Shown here piece by piece: positions 30,623 to 40,922 of a stretch of DNA of 64,000 nucleotides (position 1 is its first letter; the number at the start of each line of letters is the position of its first letter). This stretch comes from Rhodoferax sp. PAMC 29310 (lineage in GTDB: Bacteria; Pseudomonadota; Gammaproteobacteria; Burkholderiales; Burkholderiaceae_C), in NCBI RefSeq assembly GCF_017948265.1, contig NZ_CP072852.1, positions 3,286,001-3,350,000 of the forward strand, given 5' to 3'. A model generated the notes under the pieces. The model worked only from the letters and a program-made list of their open reading frames with translations. It was not told the origin of the DNA and searched no databases. The position numbers and the translations under genes are program-made.

Positions 30623-31623
30623 TAGATGACCTTTGCCCGCATTAAATCGTTGCTATTCAGGGCCCCACATAGTCGGCCACTGGCATCGATGACCAAGACG
30701 CTGGTAATACGACGGAGCTCCATCAACTCTGCAGCGTCCACCGCCAAAGCATCACTCAATATGGTGCTAGGGTTGGGGTGCATGACTTGGTGTGCCAGCA
30801 AACTTCGCAGGTCGGTGCCCTTTTCGACCAAGCGGCGTAGGTCGCCGTCCGTGAACACGCCCCTGACTTTCAAATCGCCTTCCACAATCGCCGTTGCGCC
30901 CAAGCCTTTGGCTCCCATCTCGCGCATGACGTCGCTTAGACTTGCGTTCAACCCAACGTGCGGAATTTGGTCACCCCCGCGCATCACATCACTGACCAGT
31001 GTCAGCAACTTGCGCCCCAATGCTCCGCCAGGGTGGGATCGCGCAAAGTCTTCCGCCTTAAAGCCACGGGCATCTAGCAAGGCCACGGCCAAAGCATCTC
31101 CCATGGCCAGTTGTGCGGTGGTGCTTGCAGTGGGGGCGAGATTCAAGGGACAGGCTTCTTTTTCGACACTGCAATCTAGAAACACGTCGGCGTGGCGACC
31201 CAGGGTTGAGCTTGCTTGCGCCGACATGGCGACCAAGGGAGCCCCCATGCGCTTAAGAACCGGCAGGATTGCTGTCAATTCCTCAGATTCGCCACTGTTG
31301 GATATGGCCAATACAAGATCAATGGCCTTGATCATCCCCAAATCGCCGTGGCTGGCCTCAGCTGGGTGGACAAACATGGCGGGCGTTCCCGTTGACGAAA
31401 GAGTTGCCGCTATTTTTCTTCCGACATGGCCACTTTTCCCCATGCCCATCACGACCACGCGGCCACGCACGCCAAGCATCATTTCCACAACTTGGGGGAA
31501 TGATACGCCCAAGTTGCGCTTCAAGCCCAGAATGGCTGTGGCCTCGATGTCAAGAGTTTCCTCTGCAAGCCGCAGAGCTTGCTCGGCATTGAACGGCCGC
31601 GCGGGCGTGAGTTTTGGGTTCAT
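30622..31623 (-). CDS. kdsD: D-arabinose-5-phosphate isomerase
   Basis: A 333-aa KdsD/KpsF-type enzyme that converts ribulose-5-phosphate to arabinose-5-phosphate, the KDO precursor. SIS domain (about 35-185; VVVMGMGKSGHVGRKIAATL, HPAEASHGDLGMI, LAISNSGESEELT) followed by two CBS domains (about 205-265 and 275-333; GVFTDGDLRRLVEKG). First gene of the kdsD-kdsC-lptC operon, divergent from the Kef-type antiporter with only about 40 bases between. Confidence 0.95.
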   Translation of the reverse strand: MNPKLTPARPFNAEQALRLAEETLDIEATAILGLKRNLGVSFPQVVEMMLGVRGRVVVMGMGKSGHVGRKIAATLSSTGTPAMFVHPAEASHGDLGMIKAIDLVLAISNSGESEELTAILPVLKRMGAPLVAMSAQASSTLGRHADVFLDCSVEKEACPLNLAPTASTTAQLAMGDALAVALLDARGFKAEDFARSHPGGALGRKLLTLVSDVMRGGDQIPHVGLNASLSDVMREMGAKGLGATAIVEGDLKVRGVFTDGDLRRLVEKGTDLRSLLAHQVMHPNPSTILSDALAVDAAELMELRRITSVLVIDASGRLCGALNSNDLMRAKVI

Positions 31624-31666
31624 CCCATGATTTTATCGATGTCACGTCACTTGGTAGTATGTGGGT

Positions 31667-33652
31667 ATGAGTCCACTCGAACTAACTCTACTTTATTTGC
31701 TTGCTGCGGTGCTGGGCGTCGTGGCATTTCGGACCATGAAGTTGCCCCCAATGCTCGGCTACCTAGCCGTGGGCGTGGTGATTGGCCCGAATGCTCTAGC
31801 TTTGGCAAAAAATGCCGATGGCGTGCGGCACTTGGGCGAGTTCGGCGTGGTGTTCCTGATGTTTGTGATTGGCCTGGAGTTCAACCTGCCCAAATTGCGG
31901 GCCATGCGCAGTCATGTTTTTGGCTTGGGGTTTTCTCAAGTCGGTTTAACCATTCTGCTTGCGACTGGTGCCGCATTGGGGTTGGCAGCGCTCATGCCCG
32001 GGATGTGGGGCATGACTTGGCAGACTGCCCTGGCTTTGGCTTGTGCGTTGTCAATGAGCAGTACCGCCATCGTGGTCAAGCTGATGACGGAACGCCTTGA
32101 GATGGAGTCTGAGCACGGTAAGCGGGTCATGGGTGTTTTGCTATTCCAGGATTTGGCGGTAGTCCCGTTGCTCGTGTTGATTCCGGCGCTGGGGGCATCC
32201 ACGGACCAACTGGCTGGTACGTTGCTGCTGGCGACCCTAAAAGCCAGCGTGCTGATTACATTGCTGTTGGTCGGTGGGCCGCGTGTGATGCGGTTCTGGC
32301 TCACATTGGTGGCACGGCGCAAGAGTGAGGAGTTGTTTGTATTAAACCTGCTCCTGATCACTCTGGGGCTGGCGTGGCTGACCGAGTTGGCCGGACTAAG
32401 CCTCGCACTTGGGGCTTTTATTGCGGGAATGCTGATTTCAGAGACACAGTTCAAGCACCAAGTTGAAACGGATATTCGTCCCTTCCATGATGTATTGCTG
32501 GGTTTGTTCTTTATTAGTATTGGCATGATGCTCGACTGGCGGCTGGTCCTGGAGCGTTGGCCGTTGGTGCTTCTGCTGGTAATTGGCCCCGTGTTGTTCA
32601 AAGCGGTCCTTGTGTCCGCGCTCACTCGTGGGCTGGGCGCCACAACCGGCGTTTCTGTGAGAACCGGGTTGTATTTGGCACAAGCCGGTGAATTTGGCTT
32701 CGTCTTGTTGACCTTGGCTCAGGCCAATTCATTGGTGCCGCCAGCTTTGCTTAATCCCATTCTGGCCAGCATGGTGCTGTCTATGTTGGCAACACCCTTC
32801 ATCATCATGTACAGCAACCGCATTGTCATGAAACTGGTGAGCAGTGAATGGTTGCAACAGTCGCTTCAAATGACCAATATTGCCCGTAAATCGATCAACA
32901 GCAACAAGCACGTGATTATTTGCGGCTATGGTCGTTGTGGTCAAAATCTTGCACGCATTCTTGAACGCGAACATATTCCCTACATTGCGCTAGACCTTGA
33001 TCCTGACCGCGTGCGGCAGGCAGCTGCAGCAGGTGACTCCGTTGTATTTGGTGATGCGGCGCGGCTGCAGGCTTTGATGGCGGCGGGACTGGCCCGGGCA
33101 AGCGCCGTGGTGATTACCTATCTCGAAACGCCAGGTGCCCTCAAGGTGCTAACGCACATTCGATCACATGCACCTCAAGTACCTGTGATTGTGCGAACCC
33201 AGGACGATCACGATCTGGAACTACTGCAAGACGCGGGCGCGACGGAGGTTGTGCCAGAAGCCATCGAAGGCTCCTTGATGCTGGCCAGCCACGCTCTGGC
33301 CCTGGTTGGCGTTTCGATGCGTCGAGTGATTCGCATTGTTCAAGACCAGCGAGATGCCCGCTACAACCTGCTAAGAGGGTATTTTCACGGGGCAGACGAT
33401 GATTCAGTGGATGAATTGCACCATGAGCGGTTGTCGACCTTGACGCTTCCCATTGATGCGACCAGCATCGGAAAATCGATGGGACATTTTGAACTTGACA
33501 GTGTCGGGGTGCGCATCGTGAGCTTGCGCCGAAGCAGTGGGAAACTCTTGCCTCTGACCGACGACTTAATATTTGAAGATGGGGACACTTTGGTCCTGTC
33601 TGGTCAAGCGGAATCCTTGGCCCTTGCGTCGACCATGCTTCTTCAGCAATGA
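31667..33652 (+). CDS. Kef-type cation:proton antiporter with TrkA domains
   Basis: A CPA2-family exchanger of about 661 aa, for potassium or another monovalent cation. About 12 hydrophobic segments (residues 1-385) include the Asp-bearing [12 protein letters not shown] and [17 protein letters not shown]. They are followed by a TrkA-N Rossmann domain ([18 protein letters not shown], about 415-530) and a TrkA-C domain (about 575-660). The start may be ATG 31667 or GTG 31661. The ancillary KefF/KefG gene is absent nearby. Confidence 0.92.
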   Translation: MSPLELTLLYLLAAVLGVVAFRTMKLPPMLGYLAVGVVIGPNALALAKNADGVRHLGEFGVVFLMFVIGLEFNLPKLRAMRSHVFGLGFSQVGLTILLATGAALGLAALMPGMWGMTWQTALALACALSMSSTAIVVKLMTERLEMESEHGKRVMGVLLFQDLAVVPLLVLIPALGASTDQLAGTLLLATLKASVLITLLLVGGPRVMRFWLTLVARRKSEELFVLNLLLITLGLAWLTELAGLSLALGAFIAGMLISETQFKHQVETDIRPFHDVLLGLFFISIGMMLDWRLVLERWPLVLLLVIGPVLFKAVLVSALTRGLGATTGVSVRTGLYLAQAGEFGFVLLTLAQANSLVPPALLNPILASMVLSMLATPFIIMYSNRIVMKLVSSEWLQQSLQMTNIARKSINSNKHVIICGYGRCGQNLARILEREHIPYIALDLDPDRVRQAAAAGDSVVFGDAARLQALMAAGLARASAVVITYLETPGALKVLTHIRSHAPQVPVIVRTQDDHDLELLQDAGATEVVPEAIEGSLMLASHALALVGVSMRRVIRIVQDQRDARYNLLRGYFHGADDDSVDELHHERLSTLTLPIDATSIGKSMGHFELDSVGVRIVSLRRSSGKLLPLTDDLIFEDGDTLVLSGQAESLALASTMLLQQ

Positions 33653-33731
33653 CCGCGAGCGCTACGATGGCTTGTTGTTCATCATTTCGGTGCGCTGCAC
33701 AATACCCAACCACCTCTCTTGCCGGAATGCC

Positions 33732-34286
33732 ATGCAAAACCTGAGCGTAAATCAATACCTTCGAAACCACATTCGGACCGTGCCAGACTGGCCGGCACCC
33801 GGCGTTCAGTTTCGCGACATCACGCCACTTCTTCAAAATGCCAAAGTGTTTCGGGTCTTGATTGATGCCTTTGTCCATCGGTACATGGATCCGGCCATGC
33901 GTCCAGACGTGGTGGCAGGGCTTGACGCGCGCGGGTTCATTTTGGGCGCTGTGATTGCGTACGAACTGAACGTCGGGTTTGTGCCGATTCGCAAAAAAGG
34001 AAAACTTCCATTCACGACAGTGGAAGAAACCTATGAGCTGGAGTATGGAAGCGCGACCGTGGAACTGCACACCGATGCAGTGCAAGCAGGCCACCGGGTT
34101 CTGCTGATTGACGACCTGATCGCGACTGGCGGAACTATGATGGCCGGTAAAAAATTACTTGAAAAGCTCGGGGCTCACGTGATGGAGGGCGCCGCCATCG
34201 TCGACTTGCCCGAGCTTGGCGGGTCGGACAAGCTGAAAGCGTCAGGCTTGCCGCTGTTTACCTTGTTGGATTTCGAGGGCCACTGA
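33732..34286 (+). CDS. apt: adenine phosphoribosyltransferase
   Basis: A 184-aa purine-salvage enzyme that forms AMP from adenine and PRPP. Family blocks: [18 protein letters not shown] at the N-terminus, [10 protein letters not shown], and the PRPP loop [14 protein letters not shown]. The ATG at 33732 gives the normal length; the frame is open further upstream, into the antiporter gene, without homology. It starts 80 bases after the antiporter stop. Confidence 0.95.
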   Translation: MQNLSVNQYLRNHIRTVPDWPAPGVQFRDITPLLQNAKVFRVLIDAFVHRYMDPAMRPDVVAGLDARGFILGAVIAYELNVGFVPIRKKGKLPFTTVEETYELEYGSATVELHTDAVQAGHRVLLIDDLIATGGTMMAGKKLLEKLGAHVMEGAAIVDLPELGGSDKLKASGLPLFTLLDFEGH

Positions 34287-34310
34287 GGGCCTGTTCAACA
34301 AAAGGCGGGA

Positions 34311-34952
34311 TCAGTTCAAATCACCATACTGCGTCGCACTGAGTGGGGAGCCGGAGTCATTGGGCGCAATGATTCGGGTGTCCTCAAACTCAGTTGAGTC
34401 CGCAGGTGGTTTGCGACTCGATGGCAAAGATGCGGCCTGACGGGGTTTGCCCACCTCTTTGTTCTTGCTGGCTGGTTGAACGGACTTGGTGTTGCTTCGT
34501 TGAGGTCCTTGCACAGTGGAGCTTTTGTCGGCGCCGCCGGGGGCCGCAGCGGCAATTCGAACTGACTCCGGTATCTCGTTGCGCCAGTAAACACCCGTCA
34601 CCACCAAGTCGTGCCGAACTTTGGCTGCCTGCGTTATGAGTGACTCAATTTCGGCCAAGCTCTTCAACTCCCCAATACCTTCTTTCAGCAAGTCCATCAT
34701 GACGAGGTATTGACGGCCTTGGGCATCCAGCGAAAGAACCTTAAAGCGATAACTTGCAGCCAACACTCCGGCCCGAATCATCACGTCTTTTATTGCGCTA
34801 TAGAGAAGCTCCCGTTGGGTGAGTCGCAATGATTTGCGATCGCTTCCAGAGGGTGTAGGCTGACTGGCGCCCTCATCGTCAACCTCCGAGTTCTCGGGCA
34901 GTCTGCCGGACGAATGGGCGGCTTTGTTGCCGAACAGGTTGAAGATTGACAT
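34311..34952 (-). CDS. hypothetical protein
   Basis: A 213-aa protein of unrecognised family. The N-terminus MSIFNLFGNKAAH is followed by a polar stretch. A compact middle (about 45-130) is rich in hydrophobic alternation (LTQRELLYSAIKDVMIRAGVLAASYRFKVLSLD, then QYLVMMDL). The tail is Ser/Pro/Lys-rich and disordered. ATG 34952 is preferred over the open-frame start four codons earlier. No TM or signal peptide. It lies upstream of mnmE on the same strand only by chance of position (mnmE ends the other way round), convergent with apt. Confidence 0.7.
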   Translation of the reverse strand: MSIFNLFGNKAAHSSGRLPENSEVDDEGASQPTPSGSDRKSLRLTQRELLYSAIKDVMIRAGVLAASYRFKVLSLDAQGRQYLVMMDLLKEGIGELKSLAEIESLITQAAKVRHDLVVTGVYWRNEIPESVRIAAAAPGGADKSSTVQGPQRSNTKSVQPASKNKEVGKPRQAASLPSSRKPPADSTEFEDTRIIAPNDSGSPLSATQYGDLN

Positions 34953-35034
34953 TTTTAGATCCAATTGGGTGTGGCTTCTGATGCAGCGCCCTCGCCCTTG
35001 TAGCGGGTCGCCGGCACTTCCAACGCATGCTGAG

Positions 35035-36447
35035 CTACTTTCCGATGCAGAAACTGGAGAATATCACCCCTAGCAAATCGTCGGAGCTGAATTCTCCGGT
35101 CACATCGTTCAACGCGTTCTGTCCCAGCCGAAGCTCCTCGGCCAAAAGATCCAGCGACTGTGCCTGTGACTCCAGGTGTTGAGCGGCGTGGCAGAGATGA
35201 ATGGTGACCTTCTGAAGGGCCTGAACATGACGCTCTCTTGCACTAAAAATTCCCTCAGCTCCTGGTTGCCAACCGGCGATTTCCAGTAACCTCAAGCGCA
35301 ATGCCTCCAAGCCGGAACCAGTTTTGGCAGACAAGGTGAGACCGGGCGTGGGCATCACGGCAAGGTCGATGGCGTCGGCCTTGTTCCAAATGTCAATGAC
35401 GGGGACGTTTGAATTGAGTTTGGTGGTGAGCAGGCATGAGATGACCTCGTCATCTGCTTGGTAAGTGGAGAACTCAGTTCTCGTCAAGTCATGCATAAAC
35501 AGGACAGCGTCGGCGGTTGAAATGGCGTCCCATGCGCGTTCGATACCAATCTTCTCAACTTCGTCACTGCTGTCTCGCAAGCCGGCTGTGTCAATGATAT
35601 GGACCGGAACACCTTCAATCTGAATTGTTTGTTGAACCTTGTCCCGTGTTGTTCCGGCAATGGGCGTGACGATGGCCAATTCAGCACCCGCCAGTGAATT
35701 CAAAAGAGATGACTTGCCGGCATTGGGTTGGCCGGCAATCACTACTTTGATGCCTTCTCGCAACAATGCGCCCTGTCTCGTGCGCTGCATGACGGCGTCC
35801 AACGCTTCTTGCAATCGCGTGAGCTGACCCTGTGCATCCGCCTTGTGCAGGAAGTCAATTTCCTCTTCTGGAAAGTCCAGTGTGGCTTCGACCAACATAC
35901 GAAGGTGAATCAATGCATCTCGCAGTTTGTGAATTTCTTTCGAAAAAGCACCGGTCAGCGACCGACTGGCGCTTCGAGCAGCAGCCTCTGTGCTCGCATC
36001 AATTAAATCGGCAATAGCTTCTGCCTGCGCCAAATCGATTTTGTCGTTCAGGAAAGCGCGCTCTGTGAACTCACCCGGCAGAGCGAGGCGCAGCCCGGGC
36101 AGACAAGTTTGGTTTTGGATGGAGGTGGCTCCGAGGCTGGCCGACAGGCAGCGCGCCAGCAACAACTGAAGCACTACTGGGCCACCATGTGCTTGCAGTT
36201 CCAATACATCTTCGCCGGTAAATGAGTGTGGAGCGGGGAAGAAAAGAGCCAGACCCTGGTCAATCGCAACGCCGGCCTCGTCAAGGAAAGGAAGGTAGGA
36301 CGCCTCGCGCGGCTTCAAGGCGCGGCCGCAGAGGGCTTGGATCAGCGGGCCCAATTGGCGTCCACTCACTCTGACAATGCCAACCGAGCCCCGGCCCGGT
36401 GCGGTCGCGATGGCCGCAATGGGATCCTGATGGCGAGGGAGTGACAC
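35035..36447 (-). CDS. mnmE: tRNA uridine-5-carboxymethylaminomethyl modification GTPase MnmE
   Basis: A 470-aa GTPase that, with MnmG, modifies wobble U34. N-terminal folate-binding domain ([30 protein letters not shown]), helical domain, G domain (P-loop [12 protein letters not shown], switch IAGTTRD, DTAGLRD, WNKAD) and the C-terminal CIGK with the catalytic Cys. GTG start at 36447. It follows yidC by about 70 bases, the normal rpmH-rnpA-yidD-yidC-mnmE order. Confidence 0.96.
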   Translation of the reverse strand: MSLPRHQDPIAAIATAPGRGSVGIVRVSGRQLGPLIQALCGRALKPREASYLPFLDEAGVAIDQGLALFFPAPHSFTGEDVLELQAHGGPVVLQLLLARCLSASLGATSIQNQTCLPGLRLALPGEFTERAFLNDKIDLAQAEAIADLIDASTEAAARSASRSLTGAFSKEIHKLRDALIHLRMLVEATLDFPEEEIDFLHKADAQGQLTRLQEALDAVMQRTRQGALLREGIKVVIAGQPNAGKSSLLNSLAGAELAIVTPIAGTTRDKVQQTIQIEGVPVHIIDTAGLRDSSDEVEKIGIERAWDAISTADAVLFMHDLTRTEFSTYQADDEVISCLLTTKLNSNVPVIDIWNKADAIDLAVMPTPGLTLSAKTGSGLEALRLRLLEIAGWQPGAEGIFSARERHVQALQKVTIHLCHAAQHLESQAQSLDLLAEELRLGQNALNDVTGEFSSDDLLGVIFSSFCIGK

Positions 36448-36519
36448 GGCGGTTCCGTCGGAGGTTTCGTCACACCCGGCTTGGCAAAGCGTTGCCAGGC
36501 CGGGATGCGTGCGCTGCGT

Positions 36520-38253
36520 CTATTTGAACTTTGGCAAGTTGAATTGCGGTGGAACACCCATACGAGTGTTAATGACCCACTGCTGTGCAATCGACAGGAT
36601 GTTGTTCGTAATCCAGTACAGAACCAAGCCGGCCGGGAAGAAAAAGAACATCACACTGAAGGCTAGTGGCATGAACCACATCATTTTTGCTTGCAAAGGA
36701 TCTGGCGGTGCCGGGTTGAGCGCTGTTTGCAGCATCGTCGTCAAGGCCATCACCACAGGCAGGATGTAGAGTGGGTCAGGGGACGACAGGTCGTGAATCC
36801 ACATCACCCAAGGGGCGTTGCGCATTTCCACGCTGGACAACAGCACCCAGTACAGCGCAATGAAGACGGGAATCTGAACCATGATCGGGAAGCAGCCGCC
36901 CATGGGGTTCACTTTCTCCTCCCTGTAAATCCGCATCATCTCTTGCTGCATCTGCTGAGGGTTGTCCTTCAAGCGGGCACGCATCTCTGTGATTTTCGGA
37001 TTCACGGCCTTCATCTTGGCCATACTGGAGTAGGCCTTCGCATTGAGCCAGTAGAAAGCTGCTTTCAACAGCAATACCAAGGCCATGATGGACCAACCCC
37101 AGTTGCCAATAAAGCTGTGAATCTTGTCCAGCAACCAGTACAGCGGCTTGGCAAGAATAGTGAGCCATCCGTAATCTTTCACCAGCTCCAGACCGGGTGC
37201 CAGTGATTCCAGTACCTTTTCTTCTTGGGGGCCGGAAAAGAGCCTTGCATCAATCGACTTTGATGTACCAGGGGCAATAGCGTCGAGGTGGACAATCATG
37301 CCGACAGAGTAAAGGTTGGCACCCACTTTGCGCATGAACAAATCACGTTGAATGCCATCACCGAGCAACCATGAGCTTGCAAAATAATGCTGCACCATTG
37401 CTACATAACCATTGGTGGCCGACTTCTCGATATCGACTTGTTTGTTTTCGGTGGCTTTGGTTTCGATTTCCTTGAACTCTACTTTTTGGTACTTCTTCGC
37501 CTCCGTGTAAACAACGGGTCCGGTAAAAGTTGAGTAGAAGGAGGATTCGCCCACTGGTTTGTTGCCGTCGCGCACCAACTGCAGGTACAACTGAGGTGAT
37601 ACGGTGGTGGTGCCAACGTTCATTACCTCGTGTTTGACAGCCACAGCGTAGGAACCGCGTGTCAAAGTGAACGTCTTGACTAGCTTTACGCCACCGATTT
37701 CGGGTGATTCAAAGCGGATATCCAAGCTGTTGCTGCCTTTCGCCATCGTCCGTTCGCCGGGTACGATTGTCATTGGCGTCTTGTGCGTGGGCAAGGTGCC
37801 ACCGGCGTCGCCTGCGAGCAATCCGGTTTGAGCCAGGTAGACGCGGTCTTTGCTGGAATCCAGCAGCACAAACGGGTGTGAATCCGCGCCTTTGCCACCG
37901 TGTTTCAGAAACTCCGATTTCACGATCGAGCCGCCGTCGCTGTCAAAGGTGAGCTTCAATACATCAGACGCAACGACTACGCTTTCCCGGGGAATCGCCG
38001 CCAATGGAGTGGTTTCAGGCGCAGGACTCATCACTTCCGGCATTTGTGACGCCGTGGCCTTTATGCTAGCCGTCGGCAAATCAGACGTCGAAGGTATCGG
38101 CGTCTGTGCGCCTGAGGGCGCGGTGGCCACAGAAGGTGCGGTTTTGGGGAAAAAAGTGGCGTGACGTCCGTTGAATACCTGCCACTGATCCCAAAGCAAA
38201 ACAATGGAGAAGCCAAAGATCACCCACAAAATGGTGCGGCGAATATCGTTCAT
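36520..38253 (-). CDS. yidC: membrane protein insertase YidC
   Basis: A 577-aa Gram-negative-type insertase. N-terminal TM (MNDIRRTILWVIFGFSIVLLW), linker, large periplasmic domain (about 110-380), then the conserved five-TM core (GNWGWSIMALVLLLKAAFYWL, GGCFPIMVQIPVFIALYWVL, YILPVVMALTTML, PLAFSVMFFFFPAGLVLYW). ATG 38253 overlaps the yidD stop (ATGA). It inserts proteins alone or with SecYEG. Confidence 0.96.
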   Translation of the reverse strand: MNDIRRTILWVIFGFSIVLLWDQWQVFNGRHATFFPKTAPSVATAPSGAQTPIPSTSDLPTASIKATASQMPEVMSPAPETTPLAAIPRESVVVASDVLKLTFDSDGGSIVKSEFLKHGGKGADSHPFVLLDSSKDRVYLAQTGLLAGDAGGTLPTHKTPMTIVPGERTMAKGSNSLDIRFESPEIGGVKLVKTFTLTRGSYAVAVKHEVMNVGTTTVSPQLYLQLVRDGNKPVGESSFYSTFTGPVVYTEAKKYQKVEFKEIETKATENKQVDIEKSATNGYVAMVQHYFASSWLLGDGIQRDLFMRKVGANLYSVGMIVHLDAIAPGTSKSIDARLFSGPQEEKVLESLAPGLELVKDYGWLTILAKPLYWLLDKIHSFIGNWGWSIMALVLLLKAAFYWLNAKAYSSMAKMKAVNPKITEMRARLKDNPQQMQQEMMRIYREEKVNPMGGCFPIMVQIPVFIALYWVLLSSVEMRNAPWVMWIHDLSSPDPLYILPVVMALTTMLQTALNPAPPDPLQAKMMWFMPLAFSVMFFFFPAGLVLYWITNNILSIAQQWVINTRMGVPPQFNLPKFK

Positions 38254-38522
38254 GAAGATTTCTTTTGAGTGGCGGCTGGGATCAGCCGGGTGAATAACCG
38301 GGGTTTCGAGGCGGGAACAGGATCGCTTCCGCCGGCACACCAAGGATGACAGCGACCAAGGCGTTTCAAAGTCAGGTAGCTGCCTGCCGCCGAACCGTGC
38401 TGCTGTAGTGCTTGCAGCGAATAGGCCGAGCAGGTCGGCTCGAACCGGCAGGACGAACCAAGCCAAGGACTTAGAAACAGGCGGTAGCCTTTGACCAAGC
38501 CGATCAGCGCTGCTTTAATCAT
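38250..38522 (-). CDS. yidD: membrane protein insertion efficiency factor YidD
   Basis: A 90-aa small protein with the family motif YRLFLSPWLGSSCRFEPTCS followed by YSLQALQQHG and GRCHPWCAGGSDPVP. Conserved cysteines present. Overlaps rnpA upstream and yidC downstream by four bases each. Confidence 0.95.
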   Translation of the reverse strand: MIKAALIGLVKGYRLFLSPWLGSSCRFEPTCSAYSLQALQQHGSAAGSYLTLKRLGRCHPWCAGGSDPVPASKPRLFTRLIPAATQKKSS

Positions 38523-38965
38523 GCGCGGTCTTGTCGAGTTGAGCTTGCTGAAGGGCGTGCGACGGCTGTTGCAAACAATTGCTGCAACTCCTGTCGTACG
38601 GTGGACTTCAGCTTCTCAGACGTCGCACTGGGAAACAAGGTTCGATCAAAGTCCGACCGAAGTCGAATGACATGCGCAGCATCAGGCAGTGCCAGTTCGA
38701 AGTCGGCGCTGACGCAATAAATCTGGCGACGGATGGTATTCCGTGTCACTGCACGTTTGGCCCAGCGTTTGGGCACCATGGCGGCAAGCCAAACCCCTTG
38801 AACGTCAAAAAGCGCCAGTTTTGGCGCTAGAGCGGACCGGGTGATTGGCGCGGCGGTCGTCGGTTGATCCAACCCCGCGCGATGCAACGCAAAATGCGTC
38901 GTCCGCGCTACAGTGCCTCCAGACAATGCAGCTTGAAACTGACTTCGAGTTTTCAGTCGCTGCAT
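38519..38965 (-). CDS. rnpA: ribonuclease P protein component
   Basis: A 148-aa basic protein of RNase P, which trims tRNA 5' ends with the RNA subunit. Contains LKTRSQFQAAL at the start, PKRWAKRAVTRNTIRRQI (the RNR-type basic helix). It carries an extended, less conserved loop at about 30-55 compared with E. coli. Start ATG 38965, 56 bases after rpmH. Confidence 0.93.
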   Translation of the reverse strand: MQRLKTRSQFQAALSGGTVARTTHFALHRAGLDQPTTAAPITRSALAPKLALFDVQGVWLAAMVPKRWAKRAVTRNTIRRQIYCVSADFELALPDAAHVIRLRSDFDRTLFPSATSEKLKSTVRQELQQLFATAVARPSASSTRQDRA

Positions 38966-39021
38966 TTGCTTTGGGCGGTTTGGTTCAGACCAAGCAACTG
39001 CGCAACGCGCCGAAGCTGTCT

Positions 39022-39156
39022 TTAGACGGCCAGACGCTTGCGGCCTTTGGCGCGGCGAGCATTGATCACGGCACGGCCGCCGCGAGTTTTCATGCGAACC
39101 AAGAAGCCGTGAGTGCGGGCGCGGCGGATCTTGGATGGTTGGTAAGTGCGTTTCAT
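39022..39156 (-). CDS. rpmH: 50S ribosomal protein L34
   Basis: A 44-aa protein beginning [18 protein letters not shown] and ending [11 protein letters not shown] with a TAA stop; the full length and sequence are typical of L34. Too short for usual ORF cut-offs. First gene of the rpmH-rnpA-yidD-yidC-mnmE cluster. Confidence 0.97.
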   Translation of the reverse strand: MKRTYQPSKIRRARTHGFLVRMKTRGGRAVINARRAKGRKRLAV

Positions 39157-39409
39157 TTTGGAAATCCTAAAGGGCTCAATGTCGACCCACCAAAGTTAAA
39201 ACAATGAAGGGGGTCGCTGACTTTCTCCCTTAACTCAATTAAGGGAACCTCGGATTATGGCAAACTTTGTCAGGAAGGGCAAGGCCACTGGCGCCGTTGC
39301 CGCGCTTGCGACGAATTGGGCGGGGTCGACTGCCTTGTGGATAAGGTCTTGACAATCTACAATTCGAGCCTTTGAAGTACATGGCTATCCACAGAGGCAA
39401 TCACCCACA
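39157..39409. promoter_or_regulatory. rpmH-dnaA intergenic region: divergent promoters, DnaA boxes, candidate oriC edge
   Basis: On the plus strand a perfect DnaA box lies at 39336-39344 (TGTGGATAA, reverse of TTATCCACA) and a one-mismatch box at 39385-39393 (CTATCCACA). A dnaA promoter is proposed with -10 TACAAT (39358-39363) and its -35 at 39335-39340 overlapping the first box, which would allow DnaA autoregulation. On the minus strand rpmH has -35 TTGCCC (39277-39282) and -10 CATAAT (39254-39259), spaced 17 bases. A 7-bp hairpin CCCTTAA/TTAAGGG lies at 39227-39245. Only two boxes are seen, so this may be part of the origin or only the dnaA control region. Confidence 0.65.
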
Positions 39410-40825
39410 ATGACAGAGGGATTTATCGAAAACCAACCCGGGACAGGAGTTGGTCCTGGACAAAGTCTGTGGCAAACGTGTATTGATCAACTGGCTCAGG
39501 AGCTTCCTGAGCAGCAATTCAATACCTGGATCAAACCGTTAACCGCTCAGGTGTCTGATGACCTTGGGAAGGTCACCATATTCGTGGCCAATCGCTTCAA
39601 GTTGGACTGGATACGGGCGCAGTACAGCCAACGCCTGTCCGGCCTCATGGAGTCACTTTCTGGTCAGGTTGTTCAAATTGAGTTAGCACTTGCTCCCCGA
39701 GAGGTGCCCGTTCGAAGCCAGGCACCGCAGCGAGTGGTCGATCCTCTTCCCGTCGCCTCGGTCGTGAATCAAACCCCCAGCGAGGAGCGAAACAGCAATG
39801 AATTCCGAAATCGCCTCAATTCAGCACTGACATTTGACACCTTGGTCGAAGGCACTGCCAATCGCATGGCGCGCGCCGCAGCGATGCATGTGTCCAGCAT
39901 GCCGGGCCATCTTTACAACCCGCTTTTCATTTATGGCGGGGTCGGATTGGGAAAGACCCACTTGATGCACGCGGTGGGCAATCGCTTGATGGCAGACAAG
40001 CCGGGATCCAAAGTTCTCTACATCCATGCAGAACAGTTTGTCTCGGATGTGGTTAAGGCCTACCAGCGCAAGACGTTCGACGAATTCAAGGAGCGTTATC
40101 ACTCACTTGATTTGCTGCTGATTGATGACGTGCAGTTTTTTGCCAACAAAGAACGCACTCAAGAGGAATTTTTCAACGCGTTTGAAGCCTTGTTGGCGAA
40201 AAAGTCACACATTGTGATGACCAGCGACACCTATCCCAAGGGTTTGGCGGATATTCATGAGCGCCTGGTGTCTCGTTTCGACTCCGGTTTGACGGTGGCC
40301 ATTGAACCGCCGGAGCTGGAAATGCGGGTCGCCATTTTGATAAACAAGGCGCGCGTCGAAGGCATTGATATGCCGGAGGAGGTTGCATTTTTTGTCGCTA
40401 AAAACGTGCGTTCCAACGTTCGTGAGTTGGAGGGTGCCCTACGCAAAATCCTGGCCTATTCGCGCTTCAATCAAAAGGAAATCTCAATTCTGTTGGCGCG
40501 AGAGGCGTTGCGTGATTTGTTGTCGATTCAGAATCGTCAAATTTCTGTGGAAAACATTCAGAAGACGGTGGCGGATTACTACAAAATCAAGATCGCTGAC
40601 ATGTACTCCAAGAAGCGCCCGGCCAGCATTGCGCGGCCACGGCAAATTGCGATGTACCTTGCAAAAGAGCTGACTCAAAAAAGTTTGCCGGAGATTGGTG
40701 AGCTATTTGGTGGCCGCGATCACACCACGGTGTTGCATGCGGTTCGAAAAATTGGTGGCGAGCGTCAGCAATTGACCGAATTGAACCAACAGCTTCATGT
40801 GTTGGAGCAGACCCTGAAAGGCTGA
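39410..40825 (+). CDS. dnaA: chromosomal replication initiator DnaA
   Basis: A 471-aa AAA+ initiator. Domain I (about 8-85, [24 protein letters not shown]), linker, AAA+ domain with Walker [11 protein letters not shown] and Walker [10 protein letters not shown], and domain IV with [15 protein letters not shown], the DnaA-box-binding signature. ATG at 39410, about 16 bases after a DnaA box. Confidence 0.98.
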   Translation: MTEGFIENQPGTGVGPGQSLWQTCIDQLAQELPEQQFNTWIKPLTAQVSDDLGKVTIFVANRFKLDWIRAQYSQRLSGLMESLSGQVVQIELALAPREVPVRSQAPQRVVDPLPVASVVNQTPSEERNSNEFRNRLNSALTFDTLVEGTANRMARAAAMHVSSMPGHLYNPLFIYGGVGLGKTHLMHAVGNRLMADKPGSKVLYIHAEQFVSDVVKAYQRKTFDEFKERYHSLDLLLIDDVQFFANKERTQEEFFNAFEALLAKKSHIVMTSDTYPKGLADIHERLVSRFDSGLTVAIEPPELEMRVAILINKARVEGIDMPEEVAFFVAKNVRSNVRELEGALRKILAYSRFNQKEISILLAREALRDLLSIQNRQISVENIQKTVADYYKIKIADMYSKKRPASIARPRQIAMYLAKELTQKSLPEIGELFGGRDHTTVLHAVRKIGGERQQLTELNQQLHVLEQTLKG

Positions 40826-40922
40826 TCGCCTGCAAAAAAAGGGAAAATGGCAGAGTTAGCGAGTACATCCCCAATTGGGTCGTTGAATAGCGTTAAAGAT
40901 AGATATTTATAAAGAGGTTGAC

